Shown: positions 18,192-27,656, counted from the first letter of the stretch. The stretch: 64,000 bases of DNA from JARFQH01 sp963825595 (GCA_963825595.1 CAWGUE010000018.1:1-64000), one strand, 5' to 3'. Notes: generated by a model from the sequence alone, not told the origin. Made by a program: numbers and translations.

Positions 18192-18267
18192 AGTGTTCAG
18201 TGATTGGCCATTGGTGTTTGCTCGCGTTCCGCTCGGCACCACACAAAAGCACTGAACGCTTTTTTTA
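18192..18267 (+). terminator. Intrinsic terminator-like hairpin after sucD
   Basis: Arms AGTGTTCAGTG (18192-18202) and CACTGAACGCT (18250-18260) pair over 11 positions with one G-U pair, followed by seven T (18260-18266). The 47-base loop holds a smaller GC-rich stem. The stem and U-run fit termination of the sucCD transcript before hypA. Confidence 0.6.
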
Positions 18268-18330
18268 TGAAGAGAGACGGCAGGAGAGGCACCCCCATCG
18301 CCGTTTTCGGGTTCAAAGAAGGTCAGTATA

Positions 18331-18687
18331 ATGCACGAAATGGGCGTTGCGATGCAGATCATCGAGATCGCGACGGCATCGATTCCTGAAAACATGGCCC
18401 TGGCCCGAGTGGAGCGGGTCAATCTGAAGGTCGGTAAGCTGTCAGCCATTGTTGCCGACAGCCTTCGTTTCTGCTTCGAAGTGGCCGCAAAAGATACCGC
18501 ACTTGAGGGGGCCGAACTCGTCATCGATGAAATTCCGGTGGTCGCCCAGTGCAACGCTTGCGGCGTCAAGTGGACGATCGAATCGCCCGTGTTTGTCTGC
18601 GACCGATGCCAGAGCACACAGATTGAGCTTCTATCGGGCCGCGAGCTGGATATCGAATCGATCGAGATGAGCGATGAATCCAACTGA
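18331..18687 (+). CDS. hypA: Hydrogenase maturation nickel chaperone HypA
   Basis: A 118-residue nickel metallochaperone for [NiFe]-hydrogenase assembly. It has the N-terminal MHEMGVA, with the nickel-binding His2, and a zinc ribbon of two CxxC pairs (CNAC and CDRC). Length equals that of E. coli HypA. It ends 18 bases before hypB, forming a two-gene unit. No hydrogenase structural gene or other hyp gene is present in the window. The upstream stretch from 18268 shows no clear promoter. Confidence 0.95.
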   Translation: MHEMGVAMQIIEIATASIPENMALARVERVNLKVGKLSAIVADSLRFCFEVAAKDTALEGAELVIDEIPVVAQCNACGVKWTIESPVFVCDRCQSTQIELLSGRELDIESIEMSDESN

Positions 18688-18705
18688 CGCGCCAGTTAAC
18701 GCACT

Positions 18706-19572
18706 ATGACTTTGGCCGAGGCCGCTCAATATGAAGTGCCCAAAAACAACATGAAAAAACCGAGACGCATGAATCATCAGACTTTGCCCGGTGATATACG
18801 CATTGTTCACCGCCACCACGACCATCCCCGTTCCCCAAATCACGCACACAGCCATGGGGTCCACCCGAGCGGCGGCACGTCGACGCCTAAAAGCGGATCG
18901 CACGAGATCAGGGTCGTTCGCAGGGTGCTGGATGCCAACGACATCATGGCTGCTCAAAACCGTAAGCTGTTTCAGGAAAGGAACGTGTTTGTTCTTAACA
19001 TGATGAGCAGCCCCGGTTCTGGAAAAACCACGACCCTCGAAAAGACGCTGACGCGTATCATGCCCGAGATTCGAAGCGCAGTGATCGTGGGGGATATCTG
19101 CACCACCAATGATGCCGACCGCTTGGCTCGCAGCGGAGCACCGGTTGTGCAGATCAACACCGACGAGTTTGGCGGTGACTGTCATCTGGCCGCCCACGTC
19201 ATCGAGAAAGTCCTCGACGGATTCGACCTTAATGGGGTGGATCTGCTGATCGTGGAGAATATCGGTAACCTGGTCTGTCCGGCGGAATTCGACATCGGCG
19301 AAGACTGTCGGGTGGTGGTGCTGAGCGTAACCGAAGGGGAGGATAAACCGGCCAAGTACCCGTTGATGTTTCGGGAATGCGATGCCGCCCTGCTTAACAA
19401 AATCGATCTGTTGCCGCACCTCGACTACGACCGGGAAGTGGCGGTCAAAACGATTCTTCAGGTGCATCCGGGCATGCCGGTCTTCGAGTTGTCAGCCAAG
19501 ACCGAAGAAGGTTTCGACCCCTGGATCGAGTGGCTGAAGCACAAAGTGAAAAGCAAGATCGGGGCGGGCTGA
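18706..19572 (+). CDS. hypB: Hydrogenase nickel incorporation GTPase HypB
   Basis: A 288-residue SIMIBI-class GTPase that loads nickel into [NiFe]-hydrogenase with HypA. The P-loop SSPGSGKTT is at about 102-110, followed by GDICTTNDADR, VENIGNLVCPAEFD with the metal-linked cysteine, and NKIDL. The N-terminal 70 residues are histidine-rich (HRHHDHPRSPNHAHSHG), a likely nickel store, and lack the CxxCGC site of E. coli HypB. The start is uncertain: the ATG at 18706 has no good ribosome site, and ATGs at 18751 and 18769 are alternatives. It is followed by palindromic repeat copy 2. Confidence 0.93.
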   Translation: MTLAEAAQYEVPKNNMKKPRRMNHQTLPGDIRIVHRHHDHPRSPNHAHSHGVHPSGGTSTPKSGSHEIRVVRRVLDANDIMAAQNRKLFQERNVFVLNMMSSPGSGKTTTLEKTLTRIMPEIRSAVIVGDICTTNDADRLARSGAPVVQINTDEFGGDCHLAAHVIEKVLDGFDLNGVDLLIVENIGNLVCPAEFDIGEDCRVVVLSVTEGEDKPAKYPLMFRECDAALLNKIDLLPHLDYDREVAVKTILQVHPGMPVFELSAKTEEGFDPWIEWLKHKVKSKIGAG

Positions 19573-19647
19573 TCTGCAAGTCTCACGCGGAGAGGTTCGC
19601 TTCTATGAAATCACGCGCTGCGGCGAGGCAAAACCATGGCCGTTTTT

Positions 19648-19759
19648 ATACCGCTTTTCAAAGATAAATTCCGAAATACCGAAGGGTGGCATAAATGGTT
19701 GTAGACAAAACGTTCGAAAAACGGAACGTTGTTTTCTACAACCACTATTTCAGCGGTAT
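19648..19759 (+). repeat. Palindromic dispersed repeat, copy 2
   Basis: A 112-base element that starts ATACCGCTTTTCA and ends CGGTAT, with an inner stem of about 20 bp (TGGTTGTAGACAAAACGTTC against GAACGTTGTTTTCTACAACCA). It matches copy 1 (15727-15841) in ATACCGCTTTTCA, in GGyATAArTGGTTG and in the CGTTCGAAwAACGGAACGTT core. It lies between the convergent hypB and DUF6178 genes, where it could act as a two-way terminator. Confidence 0.65.
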
Positions 19760-19778
19760 TGAAATCGCGTCGCGTTTG

Positions 19779-21521
19779 TCATCTCTCCAGCAGAAATAAG
19801 CGAATGTATCTCGGATCGAGCTGGGTCGCATCCACCCGGCCGTATTCATCCTCGATCTCCAAAAACAAGGATTCCAGAACATTCCCGAGCCTGTCGGTGA
19901 TTTCAACATCGCTGAGCCCGGAACGCTCGCAAAGCCAATTCAGAAAAGACGTCTTCACTTCCGTCTTTATGCGAGGAGATGCTCTGTCGGGCTGCCAGAG
20001 GTGGGTGAAAAAGTCTCGGAACTCCTCGAGTCTCAGGAGCCGGATATCGTTGCCGCTGCCAAATCGATCAAGAACCCAAAGCGTCAGTAAAAGATTCTTA
20101 TAGGTTAGAAATCTTCCGGCGGCCAGAGGGCCCAATTTGATATCCAGTATCGAAAGCAGGTTGTCGATGGCGATGATATCGGTCAGCACCGCTTCGGACT
20201 GCTGCAAGTCCTCGACAGTTTCGAACTCCCGGTACATGCGTCCGGATCGGTAGTTATCGAAAAACATCGGTTTTTTTAACAGCAAACCGCCCAGTACGCC
20301 AAGCCGCATTTCATCCCAGAAAGTCAGGGAAAGCCCCTGGTGGGCGAACCAGGCGTGATCCATCCATCCCTGAGCCCGCCATTTCAACTTGAGCGCCCGG
20401 CTGTAACCGACCCTGAAAATATCGGACAGCAAATAACGCTGAACGAGGGCGGCATAACGGTTACCGGCTGTCTGGCCGTCGGCCCGGGAGTCCTGAGAGA
20501 GTGTGCGCAAGCCTATGGACAGGTAGCCGCTGGCTTTTTTCACGATCGACCTGAGCACGTCCTTACTGTTTACCCTGCTAAAATCCGTGGCGGCTATACG
20601 GTTGCACAAGCCGGCGAATTCGGTTTGCAAATGCTGCAATAGGGTCTCACTGTCGATTCTGGCCAGACCGGCGGCAAACGGCGTGCCTGCAGGGAGCAGA
20701 TTCGCCGGGTAATCCGAGAGGGGGACACTGTTTTCAGCCGGTTTGCCCGAAGGGCCCCTGGAGGACCGATGGGAGATCTCATCCAAATCCAACGGTTGAT
20801 AGACCCCGATGGCTTCTTCGAACGGCAGGAAACCTTTCTCCGCCAGCCTCACGTTTCTGAGCCGATAGATCTCCTCTTCGCATTCTGCCGGAAGAACGCT
20901 GATTGTCTCCAGCAATATTTTCTGGTAGGCAATGTGGTCAAAGTCGGCAACGCTCTCCAGCAGCTTCGACAGAAATTCCTTAAGGTTATCCTTTTCAATG
21001 TCCCCGAACTCTGAATCCGGCGTAGCGAGAGGGCCGGTAATCCGCACATAAAAAACATTGTCCAGGGTGGTGTAATTACCGCCGAAATCCGATGGATCCT
21101 GGTCATGTTCCCGGATTTTTACATCGATGTTATTGGAGAGAAAAAGTTCCAGAAGATCATTTTTTTTTTCCACCAACCATCTGACAACCTGGCGAGAATT
21201 TGCCCGGTAAAGCAAATTGAACCAGCGGGTGGTCGAGGCCAGGTCGATCCTGTCCCGTTGCCAGATGTCGAGATCCAGAATGTACTCCCATTGCCGCCTG
21301 GAGGCGAGTGCCAACAGCGGCAGGGCGTCATCGGGGCCGATGTCGTTAACCAGGAAATAGAGGTCCTGTTCCGAAATCGAGTGCACCAGAGCGGCCGGTT
21401 CTTCGGCCTTCAGAATGAGTGCCAGGGCTTTCTCCGGCGGTAGAGAGAGAAGCTCTTTTTTTTTCTGATTCAATTTATCGATCCGGGTCTGGATCTGTTT
21501 GGCGCCAATGTCTTTCATCAT
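19779..21521 (-). CDS. Conserved protein of unknown function (DUF6178-like)
   Basis: A 580-residue protein without signal peptide or membrane segments. Its N-terminal part (residues about 35-110) has a repeated helical look, for example VHSISEQDLYFLVNDIGPDDALPLL and REWEYxLDLDIWQRDR-like segments, that I associate with the DUF6178 family found in sulfate reducers. That link is from memory and not verified. Many acidic and leucine-rich helices suggest an alpha-helical scaffold. It lies 13 bases after the AmpG-like permease gene, so the two are probably co-transcribed. No catalytic motif is visible. I cannot assign a function. Confidence 0.6.
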   Translation of the reverse strand: MMKDIGAKQIQTRIDKLNQKKKELLSLPPEKALALILKAEEPAALVHSISEQDLYFLVNDIGPDDALPLLALASRRQWEYILDLDIWQRDRIDLASTTRWFNLLYRANSRQVVRWLVEKKNDLLELFLSNNIDVKIREHDQDPSDFGGNYTTLDNVFYVRITGPLATPDSEFGDIEKDNLKEFLSKLLESVADFDHIAYQKILLETISVLPAECEEEIYRLRNVRLAEKGFLPFEEAIGVYQPLDLDEISHRSSRGPSGKPAENSVPLSDYPANLLPAGTPFAAGLARIDSETLLQHLQTEFAGLCNRIAATDFSRVNSKDVLRSIVKKASGYLSIGLRTLSQDSRADGQTAGNRYAALVQRYLLSDIFRVGYSRALKLKWRAQGWMDHAWFAHQGLSLTFWDEMRLGVLGGLLLKKPMFFDNYRSGRMYREFETVEDLQQSEAVLTDIIAIDNLLSILDIKLGPLAAGRFLTYKNLLLTLWVLDRFGSGNDIRLLRLEEFRDFFTHLWQPDRASPRIKTEVKTSFLNWLCERSGLSDVEITDRLGNVLESLFLEIEDEYGRVDATQLDPRYIRLFLLER

Positions 21522-21534
21522 TTGCTTCTTTATG

Positions 21535-22833
21535 CTATTCGCGTTCGTAAATATCGGGAGAAATCTTCAGCAGCAAAATCAAACCGGGAACTGCGATCAG
21601 CGCACAGAAAATGAAAAAAGACTGCCAGCCGATTATTTTGGCAAGGTAGCCGGTGGGCGCCGATGCGACAACCCTGGGAACCCCCATCAAGCTCGATAAC
21701 AAGGCATACTGGGTTGCGGTAAACTTTTTGTTGGTAATGCTGGCCATGAATGCGACAAAAGCGGCGGTCCCCATTCCGCTGCTGAAATTTTCGAATGTCA
21801 CCACCCCGGTCAGCAGCGGCACACTATGGCCGACCCGGGCCAGAACGGCAAAGAAGGCCGTGGACGCCGCCTGCAGGAATCCGAAAATCCAGAGACTGCG
21901 ATTGATGCCCAGGCGGATCATCAGCACACCTCCGGTCAGGCCGCCTGTGACGGTGGCCCAGAAACCGAAGAGCTTCACGACAGCACCGATCTCTGATTTG
22001 GTAAATCCGATATCCAGATAAAAAGGGGTGGTCATGGTGGTAGCCATGGAGTCGCCGATCTTGTAAAAGAGTATAAACGCGAGTATCCAAAGAGCCCCGT
22101 GCCGGCTGAAGTATTCGGCCAGGGGCATTAAGGCCGCTTCTTTGAGGCTTCCCGGTATACCGGCGTCCGCTGCGGGCTCCGGGGCGAGTACCGTGGTCAG
22201 AACGCCCGGTAACAGGCACAGAGCCATGATCAGGTAGACCATAGAATAGGGCAGGTGGTCGGCCAGAATCAACCCCCCGCCCGAGGCCAGCAGCATTCCC
22301 ACCCGATAACCGTTGATGTAAAGGGACGATCCCAAGCCGAGTTCAGCATTGGGCAGATCTTCTCTGCGGTAGGCATCCACAACGATATCCTGGGATGCGC
22401 TGAAGAATGTGACCACAAATGCCGCCAATGCCAATATCAATGGATTTTCGGCCGGATCGGTAAGACCGAGTCCGATAATGGAGGCCATCAGTGCCAGTTG
22501 AACCACAAGTAGCCAGCCTCTTCTGCGGCCGAGAAACGGCAGGGTGAAGCGGTCGACAATAGGAGCCCAGAGGAATTTGAGAGTATATGGAAGCCCGACG
22601 AGTGCCATCAGCCCGATAACGGCCAGGTCCACACCTTCGTCTTTCATCCAAGCCTGTAGAAGGCTCACCGTGAGCAGCAAGGGGAGTCCGCACGAAAAGC
22701 CCATCAACAGCGCGACGAGCATGCGCCTGCTGAATATGACTTTCACCAACACAGGGTGTTTGGCATTGAATTGCCGGGCGGTCGCTGCCGATCGGTCTTG
22801 TTCCCGCAAAGACGGCAATTTCATGGACCTCAT
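21535..22833 (-). CDS. MFS permease, AmpG-like (muropeptide transporter family)
   Basis: A 432-residue inner-membrane protein with about twelve hydrophobic segments. It has AmpG-type signatures: MGFSCGLPLLLTVSLLQAWM, VGLPYTLKFLWAPIVDRF, FLGRRRGWL, SASQDIVVDAYRREDL and ENFSSGMGTAAFVAFMASI. AmpG imports anhydromuropeptides for cell-wall recycling. A second ATG at 22824, preceded by GAGG, may be the real start. The 165-base region upstream to pckG shows no strong promoter on inspection. Pairing with a DUF6178-like gene is unexplained. Confidence 0.82.
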   Translation of the reverse strand: MRSMKLPSLREQDRSAATARQFNAKHPVLVKVIFSRRMLVALLMGFSCGLPLLLTVSLLQAWMKDEGVDLAVIGLMALVGLPYTLKFLWAPIVDRFTLPFLGRRRGWLLVVQLALMASIIGLGLTDPAENPLILALAAFVVTFFSASQDIVVDAYRREDLPNAELGLGSSLYINGYRVGMLLASGGGLILADHLPYSMVYLIMALCLLPGVLTTVLAPEPAADAGIPGSLKEAALMPLAEYFSRHGALWILAFILFYKIGDSMATTMTTPFYLDIGFTKSEIGAVVKLFGFWATVTGGLTGGVLMIRLGINRSLWIFGFLQAASTAFFAVLARVGHSVPLLTGVVTFENFSSGMGTAAFVAFMASITNKKFTATQYALLSSLMGVPRVVASAPTGYLAKIIGWQSFFIFCALIAVPGLILLLKISPDIYERE

Positions 22834-22998
22834 ATCCCAGTTATGGCGGCCGATTTAGCAGGCTGCTGAAATGCGAGAGCTCTTGGTAATAAGGCGTTAA
22901 AACCCGACACACCGTGCGCAGATCTTAAATGTAGACGGCGCCTTTTCAGCGCATATTTTATTGCATTGCCGGCGGCGATAACGTCTTCTAATAGTCCG

Positions 22999-24969
22999 TC
23001 AAACACCGTTGTTTTCTTTGATCATCTCGGCAGGCGTCACGATGGAACCATACTTATTTTTCAAACCCAAAAGGCCGTGTCGCTGATCTTCGAGGATTTC
23101 AAACAGCCGTTCGGGAATATTCTGTTCCTTTCTGTAGGCGTTTGTCTGCAATTCGATGCGGGCCAGAATGTTGTCGACGTATAGGGAAAACTGCTTGACG
23201 TAAAGATCTTCCGGATATTTTTTGTCGATGATTTCTTTGAACAGTACCTTCAGGTCTTGATACTTCGGTAGAAACCCGATGGGTGTTTCGATGGCATCCA
23301 CTTCCCGGTGGGTTCTTCTCTCCAGCCATGCCAGCCAGACCTTGACATCGCGTTTTTCGCCAAGAAGTTTCTTTGAGTTGCCACCTCTGGCCTCGTGAGT
23401 CAGGAAGTAATTCAGGCCTGCGATAATCGGCTGACTGTTCGCGGCTATTTTTTGACTGCCGAAAAATTTGAACTGGGCGTCCATATAATCCCCTAAGGAT
23501 CCCGGGATAAACGGTGCATTCGCCCATGGAGAGCGGCGAACACCGGTGGCACCGACTTCTGTGGCCGTTGCGGCAGAAACGATGCATGCACCAATAACCA
23601 CACCCTGGTCCGGACTTCTGGCCACCCATATCGGTGGCATGGTGTCACTGTCGCGGCCACTGTAGGTAATCACTCGCGTTTCGACACCAGCGGCATCCTC
23701 TGCCGCTGGTGAATAGTTTTCAAGAGCCGATGACGAAATTGTGCAGCGTGCATTAGGGTGCGATACTGGCACCGGCTTACCGTTAGCGTCGACCATGCCC
23801 TTTTTCCATGGGCCCTGATAATTCATCCCCGCTGTCGGGTTTTCGCCATTGCCGGTCCATTGGGGAATACCCTGCTCATCTATCAAGACATTTGACCAGA
23901 TCACCTCGGTTCCAGGCTCGCGGAGGCATTTCATCAGTTTGGGATCGCCTTCCCAGTTGACGTCTGCGACGATCCCGAATATGCCACATTCCGGGTTGAT
24001 GGAGCGAATGCTGCCGCTCTCATCGATCCACATCTGGGCCAAGTCGTCTCCAACAAAGTGGTTCCCGGCCATGGCCGTGGTCGTTTTACCGCATCCGCTG
24101 GGCGCTGCACCGGTGACCCAGGTAATCCTGTTGCCGGGACCGTCAATGCCCGTAATGAACATGTGCTCGGAGAGTTCCTTGCCACAGTTTTCGTAAATGG
24201 CCCGATCGACGGAAAAGCGATGGTTGCCTTTTTTAAGAAGTAAGGTGTTACCGGCATAGGTGCATTTAATGCTGTAAGTGGTTTGGTGGCTGCGGTCCAT
24301 GTAAACACGTGCATTGGGCAGGTCTTCCGGACGGTTCAACCCTTCGCTGTGAATGTTGGTGTAAAAATGCCCGACCCGCGTCATCTGATCGTCGAAATCT
24401 GCGAAGGTATTGCGGTAAAGGATTTCCGCACTGTGGGCCACATAGGCGGAACTGGTGATCTCGAGCGCCGGGTCGGAAACCGGCGACCCAACCGGCCCGC
24501 GGAGGTAGAAGCCGACAATCATGGTCATACCGGTCATGATACCGGTCATCTTCTCGCGGATGTCGGCCAGGGCCTCAAAGCGGTCTATTTTGTTGGCCAG
24601 CGAGTTGACAAGATCCTCCGGGTTGCTGATATAAAAGGTGCGATCGATGATCCGTCCCTGCTCCTCCTTCAAGTCAAAGTGGATGGTGTGACTGTCCATG
24701 GGCAACTTGGCTTCTTCCCCTTTTTCAAGTGCCATGGTGCGAATAAACTGCCGGTCAGAATCCGAGCCGGTGTTGATGAAAACGCGATCCGGCTGACACA
24801 TGGCGATGGCATTGGCGATTTTCAGCCTGGCTTCCGAATGTTTGATTTTTTGAATTCTGTCCAGTTGCTCGGCATCCATCTTTTGGTCGAAGAGCTGTAA
24901 GACGGCCTCCGGGGTTGTTATTCCGCCGATTTCAACGACAACGTCGATCCCTTCCCTCTTTTTCATCAT
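22999..24969 (-). CDS. pckG: Phosphoenolpyruvate carboxykinase (GTP), divergent
   Basis: A 656-residue enzyme that interconverts oxaloacetate and PEP with GTP/GDP, in the cytoplasm. The kinase P-loop GAAPSGCGKTTT is at residues 287-298, preceded by the substrate-binding region around RVYMDRSHQTTYSIKCTYAGN and KKGNHRF. The later block VVIGACIVSAATATE matches the GTP-type motif xFVGATMxSEATA, and SPWANAPFIPGSLGDYM takes the place of the usual DPFxMxPFxGY-xGDY. It is longer than typical GTP enzymes (about 600). GAGGGGAG precedes the ATG. Given the methylmalonyl-CoA pathway upstream, it can feed gluconeogenesis from propionate-derived oxaloacetate. Confidence 0.88.
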   Translation of the reverse strand: MMKKREGIDVVVEIGGITTPEAVLQLFDQKMDAEQLDRIQKIKHSEARLKIANAIAMCQPDRVFINTGSDSDRQFIRTMALEKGEEAKLPMDSHTIHFDLKEEQGRIIDRTFYISNPEDLVNSLANKIDRFEALADIREKMTGIMTGMTMIVGFYLRGPVGSPVSDPALEITSSAYVAHSAEILYRNTFADFDDQMTRVGHFYTNIHSEGLNRPEDLPNARVYMDRSHQTTYSIKCTYAGNTLLLKKGNHRFSVDRAIYENCGKELSEHMFITGIDGPGNRITWVTGAAPSGCGKTTTAMAGNHFVGDDLAQMWIDESGSIRSINPECGIFGIVADVNWEGDPKLMKCLREPGTEVIWSNVLIDEQGIPQWTGNGENPTAGMNYQGPWKKGMVDANGKPVPVSHPNARCTISSSALENYSPAAEDAAGVETRVITYSGRDSDTMPPIWVARSPDQGVVIGACIVSAATATEVGATGVRRSPWANAPFIPGSLGDYMDAQFKFFGSQKIAANSQPIIAGLNYFLTHEARGGNSKKLLGEKRDVKVWLAWLERRTHREVDAIETPIGFLPKYQDLKVLFKEIIDKKYPEDLYVKQFSLYVDNILARIELQTNAYRKEQNIPERLFEILEDQRHGLLGLKNKYGSIVTPAEMIKENNGV

Positions 24970-25134
24970 TTGACGACTCCCCTCGAGAATTCAATCGTGG
25001 TAATATTATCTTGCGCTTGGCCTTGTTTCACACCACCTGGTCGAGCCGTAGCATCAGCGGGATATCATCGGCAGAGTCCAGTGATTGTGAATGCATGACA
25101 ACGGGTATTTCCGTTCAGCGGGTCCTGAAGGATG

Positions 25135-25794
25135 TCAAGTGTTCGAATGGTCACGGCAGCAGTATTTTTCCGAAACCGGCATATGCCGTTGAATCCATAC
25201 GAGGACTTTATCTATCTCGAGCTTCAGTTCTGCCAGGGCCTGACCCCTGTGGCTCACCCGGCTTTTTTCATCGCGGCTCAATTCAGCAAAGGTTTTTTTT
25301 AAAGGCGGAAAGAAAAACACGGGATCGTAGCCGAAACCGTTGTAACCGACCGGGCTTTCGGCAATCAATCCTTCACAGCGCGCTTCGTATGTCAGGGCCG
25401 GGCCAGTTGGTACCGCAATGGAGAGCACACATTCAAAGGCTGCCCGTCGATCTTTTTGTCCAGCCATTTCGGCCAGGAGCTTGGTGCAGCGGTCGGCATC
25501 GGTTGCATCTTTTCCGCCATAGCGGGCCGAGAGAACGCCGGGCGCTCCCCCGAGAGCGTCGACGACAAGGCCCGAATCATCGGCCAACGCGGTCAGGCCC
25601 AAGGTCCGGGCCGTAAAGCGCGCCTTTTTGTATGCATTTTCTTCGAACGTTTTCCCGTCTTCCTCCACCTCGGGGATGGGGCCGAAGTCATTGAGATTTC
25701 TGATCCTGATCGGAAAACCCTGCAACATATCACCGATCTCCGCCGTCTTTCCCGGATTACGGGTGGCGATAACCAAGGAAACCATCTCATCCAT
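25135..25794 (-). CDS. rdgB: XTP/dITP diphosphatase (RdgB/HAM1 family)
   Basis: A 219-residue house-cleaning pyrophosphatase that removes deaminated purine nucleotides. The family motifs are SLVIATRNPGKTAEI near the start, FEENAYKKA, ALADDSGLVVDALGGAPGVLSARY, GYNGFGYDPVFF and the C-terminal SHRGQAL. The ATG at 25794 is chosen because AAGGG lies five bases upstream and gives the usual N-terminus; longer starts to 25833 are less likely. The C-terminus has about 25 extra residues. It is transcribed alone, ahead of pckG, with which it might share a transcript despite a 165-base gap. Confidence 0.94.
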   Translation of the reverse strand: MDEMVSLVIATRNPGKTAEIGDMLQGFPIRIRNLNDFGPIPEVEEDGKTFEENAYKKARFTARTLGLTALADDSGLVVDALGGAPGVLSARYGGKDATDADRCTKLLAEMAGQKDRRAAFECVLSIAVPTGPALTYEARCEGLIAESPVGYNGFGYDPVFFFPPLKKTFAELSRDEKSRVSHRGQALAELKLEIDKVLVWIQRHMPVSEKYCCRDHSNT

Positions 25795-26093
25795 AACAAC
25801 CCTTCCCATCATCTGATCGCCAAATCGTATCAAGGCTTAAATTTCATTATTAAAATTAAAAAAATAGTCCATAGCGCTGTTTTTGTAAAGTATTATTGCC
25901 CCAATGGCGCTTGATCAATATGTCTTTACACGCGCACCAACGATAGGTTATGCAATTGCTGATTCTTAGCGACGGTTGCGCCGCGCCGCTTGGGCGCGCT
26001 AAAGTTGGGATGAAATTCACACCGGATGACCAAATGGGGCGCGCTATCTCACCCGATTCGGCGCCGTTTTTATCAAATCAGAACAACAATTCG

Positions 26094-27656
26094 ATGAAGC
26101 AAACCCAAGACCTGATTCTGGCCGTTGATATCGGAACTCAGAGCGTCAAGGCACTGGTGTTCGATCAACAAGGCCTAATAGTGGCCCAGAACGTCGTCGC
26201 CATCCGACCGTATTGCGCGCGGCATCCCGGTTGGGCAGAGCAGGATCCTGAAGTCTTTTGGCAGGCCTTATGCGAGGCCTGTCAGAGGTTGATGCAGCCG
26301 GGCGGGGTGGAGCGTGCGCGCCTTGCCGGTGTGACGCTGACGACGCAACGCGGTACGGTTGTCAATTTGGACCGCAATGGCCGACCATTGCGGCCGGCCA
26401 TCGTTTGGCTCGACCAACGCAAAACCCACGGGTTAGCCCCGGTAGGAGGGTGGTGGGGAACTCTTTTCAGGTTTGCCGGTCTGCGCCGAACCATCGCCTA
26501 TCTGCAAACCGAAGCCGAGGCCAACTGGATTGCCACTCATCAACCGGATATATGGCAAAACACCGATAAATACCTTCTGCTTTCGGGGTATCTCACTTAC
26601 AGGCTTATTGGAAGATTTGTCGATTCTGTCGGTTGTCAGGTGGGCTATATACCATTTGATTATCGAAAGCTGCGGTGGGCGTCCTCCCGCGATTGGAAGT
26701 GGCGCGTGCTTCCGATTCAGCGCGATCAACTTCCCGAGCTCGTGCTCCCGGGAAATCTACTGGGTGACATCAGCCGTCGGGCGGCCGAGGACACCGGGTT
26801 GCCCGCGGGCTTGCCGTTGGTGGCTGCGGCCGCCGATAAGGCCTGCGAAGTGGTTGGATCAGGCGGGCTAACCCCCGCAGTGGGCTGCCTCAGCTACGGC
26901 ACCACCGCCACCATCAACGCGACCAGTCCCCGATACATAGAATCCGTGCGCTTGCTGCCGGCCTACCCGTCGCTCATTCCTGGCCATTACACCATGGAGA
27001 TTCAAATTTACCGCGGATTCTGGATGGTCAGCTGGTTCAAGGAAGAATTTGGTTTTCCGGAACAGCAGGCGGCGGCTGAAAAAGGGATCGATGCCGAGAC
27101 GCTGTTCGAAGACCTGGTTGCCAATGTTTCGCCGGGAACCCAGGGGCTTATGCTGCAACCTTTCTGGTCCCCGGGGCTGAAGAATCCCGGACCCGAAGCC
27201 AAAGGAGCCATCATCGGTTTCGGCGATGTGCACACGCGGGCCCACCTCTACCGGTCTATTCTGGAGGGACTGGCGTATGCCCTGCGGCAGGGCAAGGAAC
27301 GGATCGAAAAACGTTCCAAGATTTCAATGACCAGCCTGCGGGTATCCGGCGGCGGCAGCCGGAGCAACAGCGCCATGCAGTTGACGGCCGATATGTTCGG
27401 TATGCCGGCTGCAAGGCCGCACCTCTATGAAACTTCCGGTCTCGGGGCTGCTATGACGGCCTTTGTGGGGCTCGGATTTTACCCTGATTTCAGATCGGCC
27501 GTCGGGGCCATGGTTCGGATTGGAGACATATTCGAACCGGACATGAGCGTCCACCGCTTATATGATGCCCTTTACCGCGATGTTTACAAAAAACTGTTTC
27601 GTCGTCTCAAACCCCTCTACCGGCGCATTCGAGAAATAACCGGATATCCTGAGTAA
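26094..27656 (+). CDS. FGGY-family carbohydrate kinase
   Basis: A 520-residue sugar kinase of the xylulokinase/glycerokinase superfamily. It begins with the phosphate-binding LAVDIGTQSVKALVFD, followed by TTQRGTVVNLDRNGRPLRPAIVWLDQR. The C-terminal ATP site includes ISMTSLRVSGGGSRSNSAMQ and ADMFGMPAARP. The open frame extends upstream to 25950, but the domain's natural beginning favours the ATG at 26094. There is no strong ribosome site before it. It stands alone between divergent rdgB and an inverted-repeat element. The sugar cannot be deduced. Confidence 0.85.
   Translation: MKQTQDLILAVDIGTQSVKALVFDQQGLIVAQNVVAIRPYCARHPGWAEQDPEVFWQALCEACQRLMQPGGVERARLAGVTLTTQRGTVVNLDRNGRPLRPAIVWLDQRKTHGLAPVGGWWGTLFRFAGLRRTIAYLQTEAEANWIATHQPDIWQNTDKYLLLSGYLTYRLIGRFVDSVGCQVGYIPFDYRKLRWASSRDWKWRVLPIQRDQLPELVLPGNLLGDISRRAAEDTGLPAGLPLVAAAADKACEVVGSGGLTPAVGCLSYGTTATINATSPRYIESVRLLPAYPSLIPGHYTMEIQIYRGFWMVSWFKEEFGFPEQQAAAEKGIDAETLFEDLVANVSPGTQGLMLQPFWSPGLKNPGPEAKGAIIGFGDVHTRAHLYRSILEGLAYALRQGKERIEKRSKISMTSLRVSGGGSRSNSAMQLTADMFGMPAARPHLYETSGLGAAMTAFVGLGFYPDFRSAVGAMVRIGDIFEPDMSVHRLYDALYRDVYKKLFRRLKPLYRRIREITGYPE

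Noticed and set aside
18206..18223. Possible sigma-54 promoter (TGGC...TTGC) before hypA
   Set aside because: The distance between the GG and GC elements is two bases too long and the site lies in the terminator loop.
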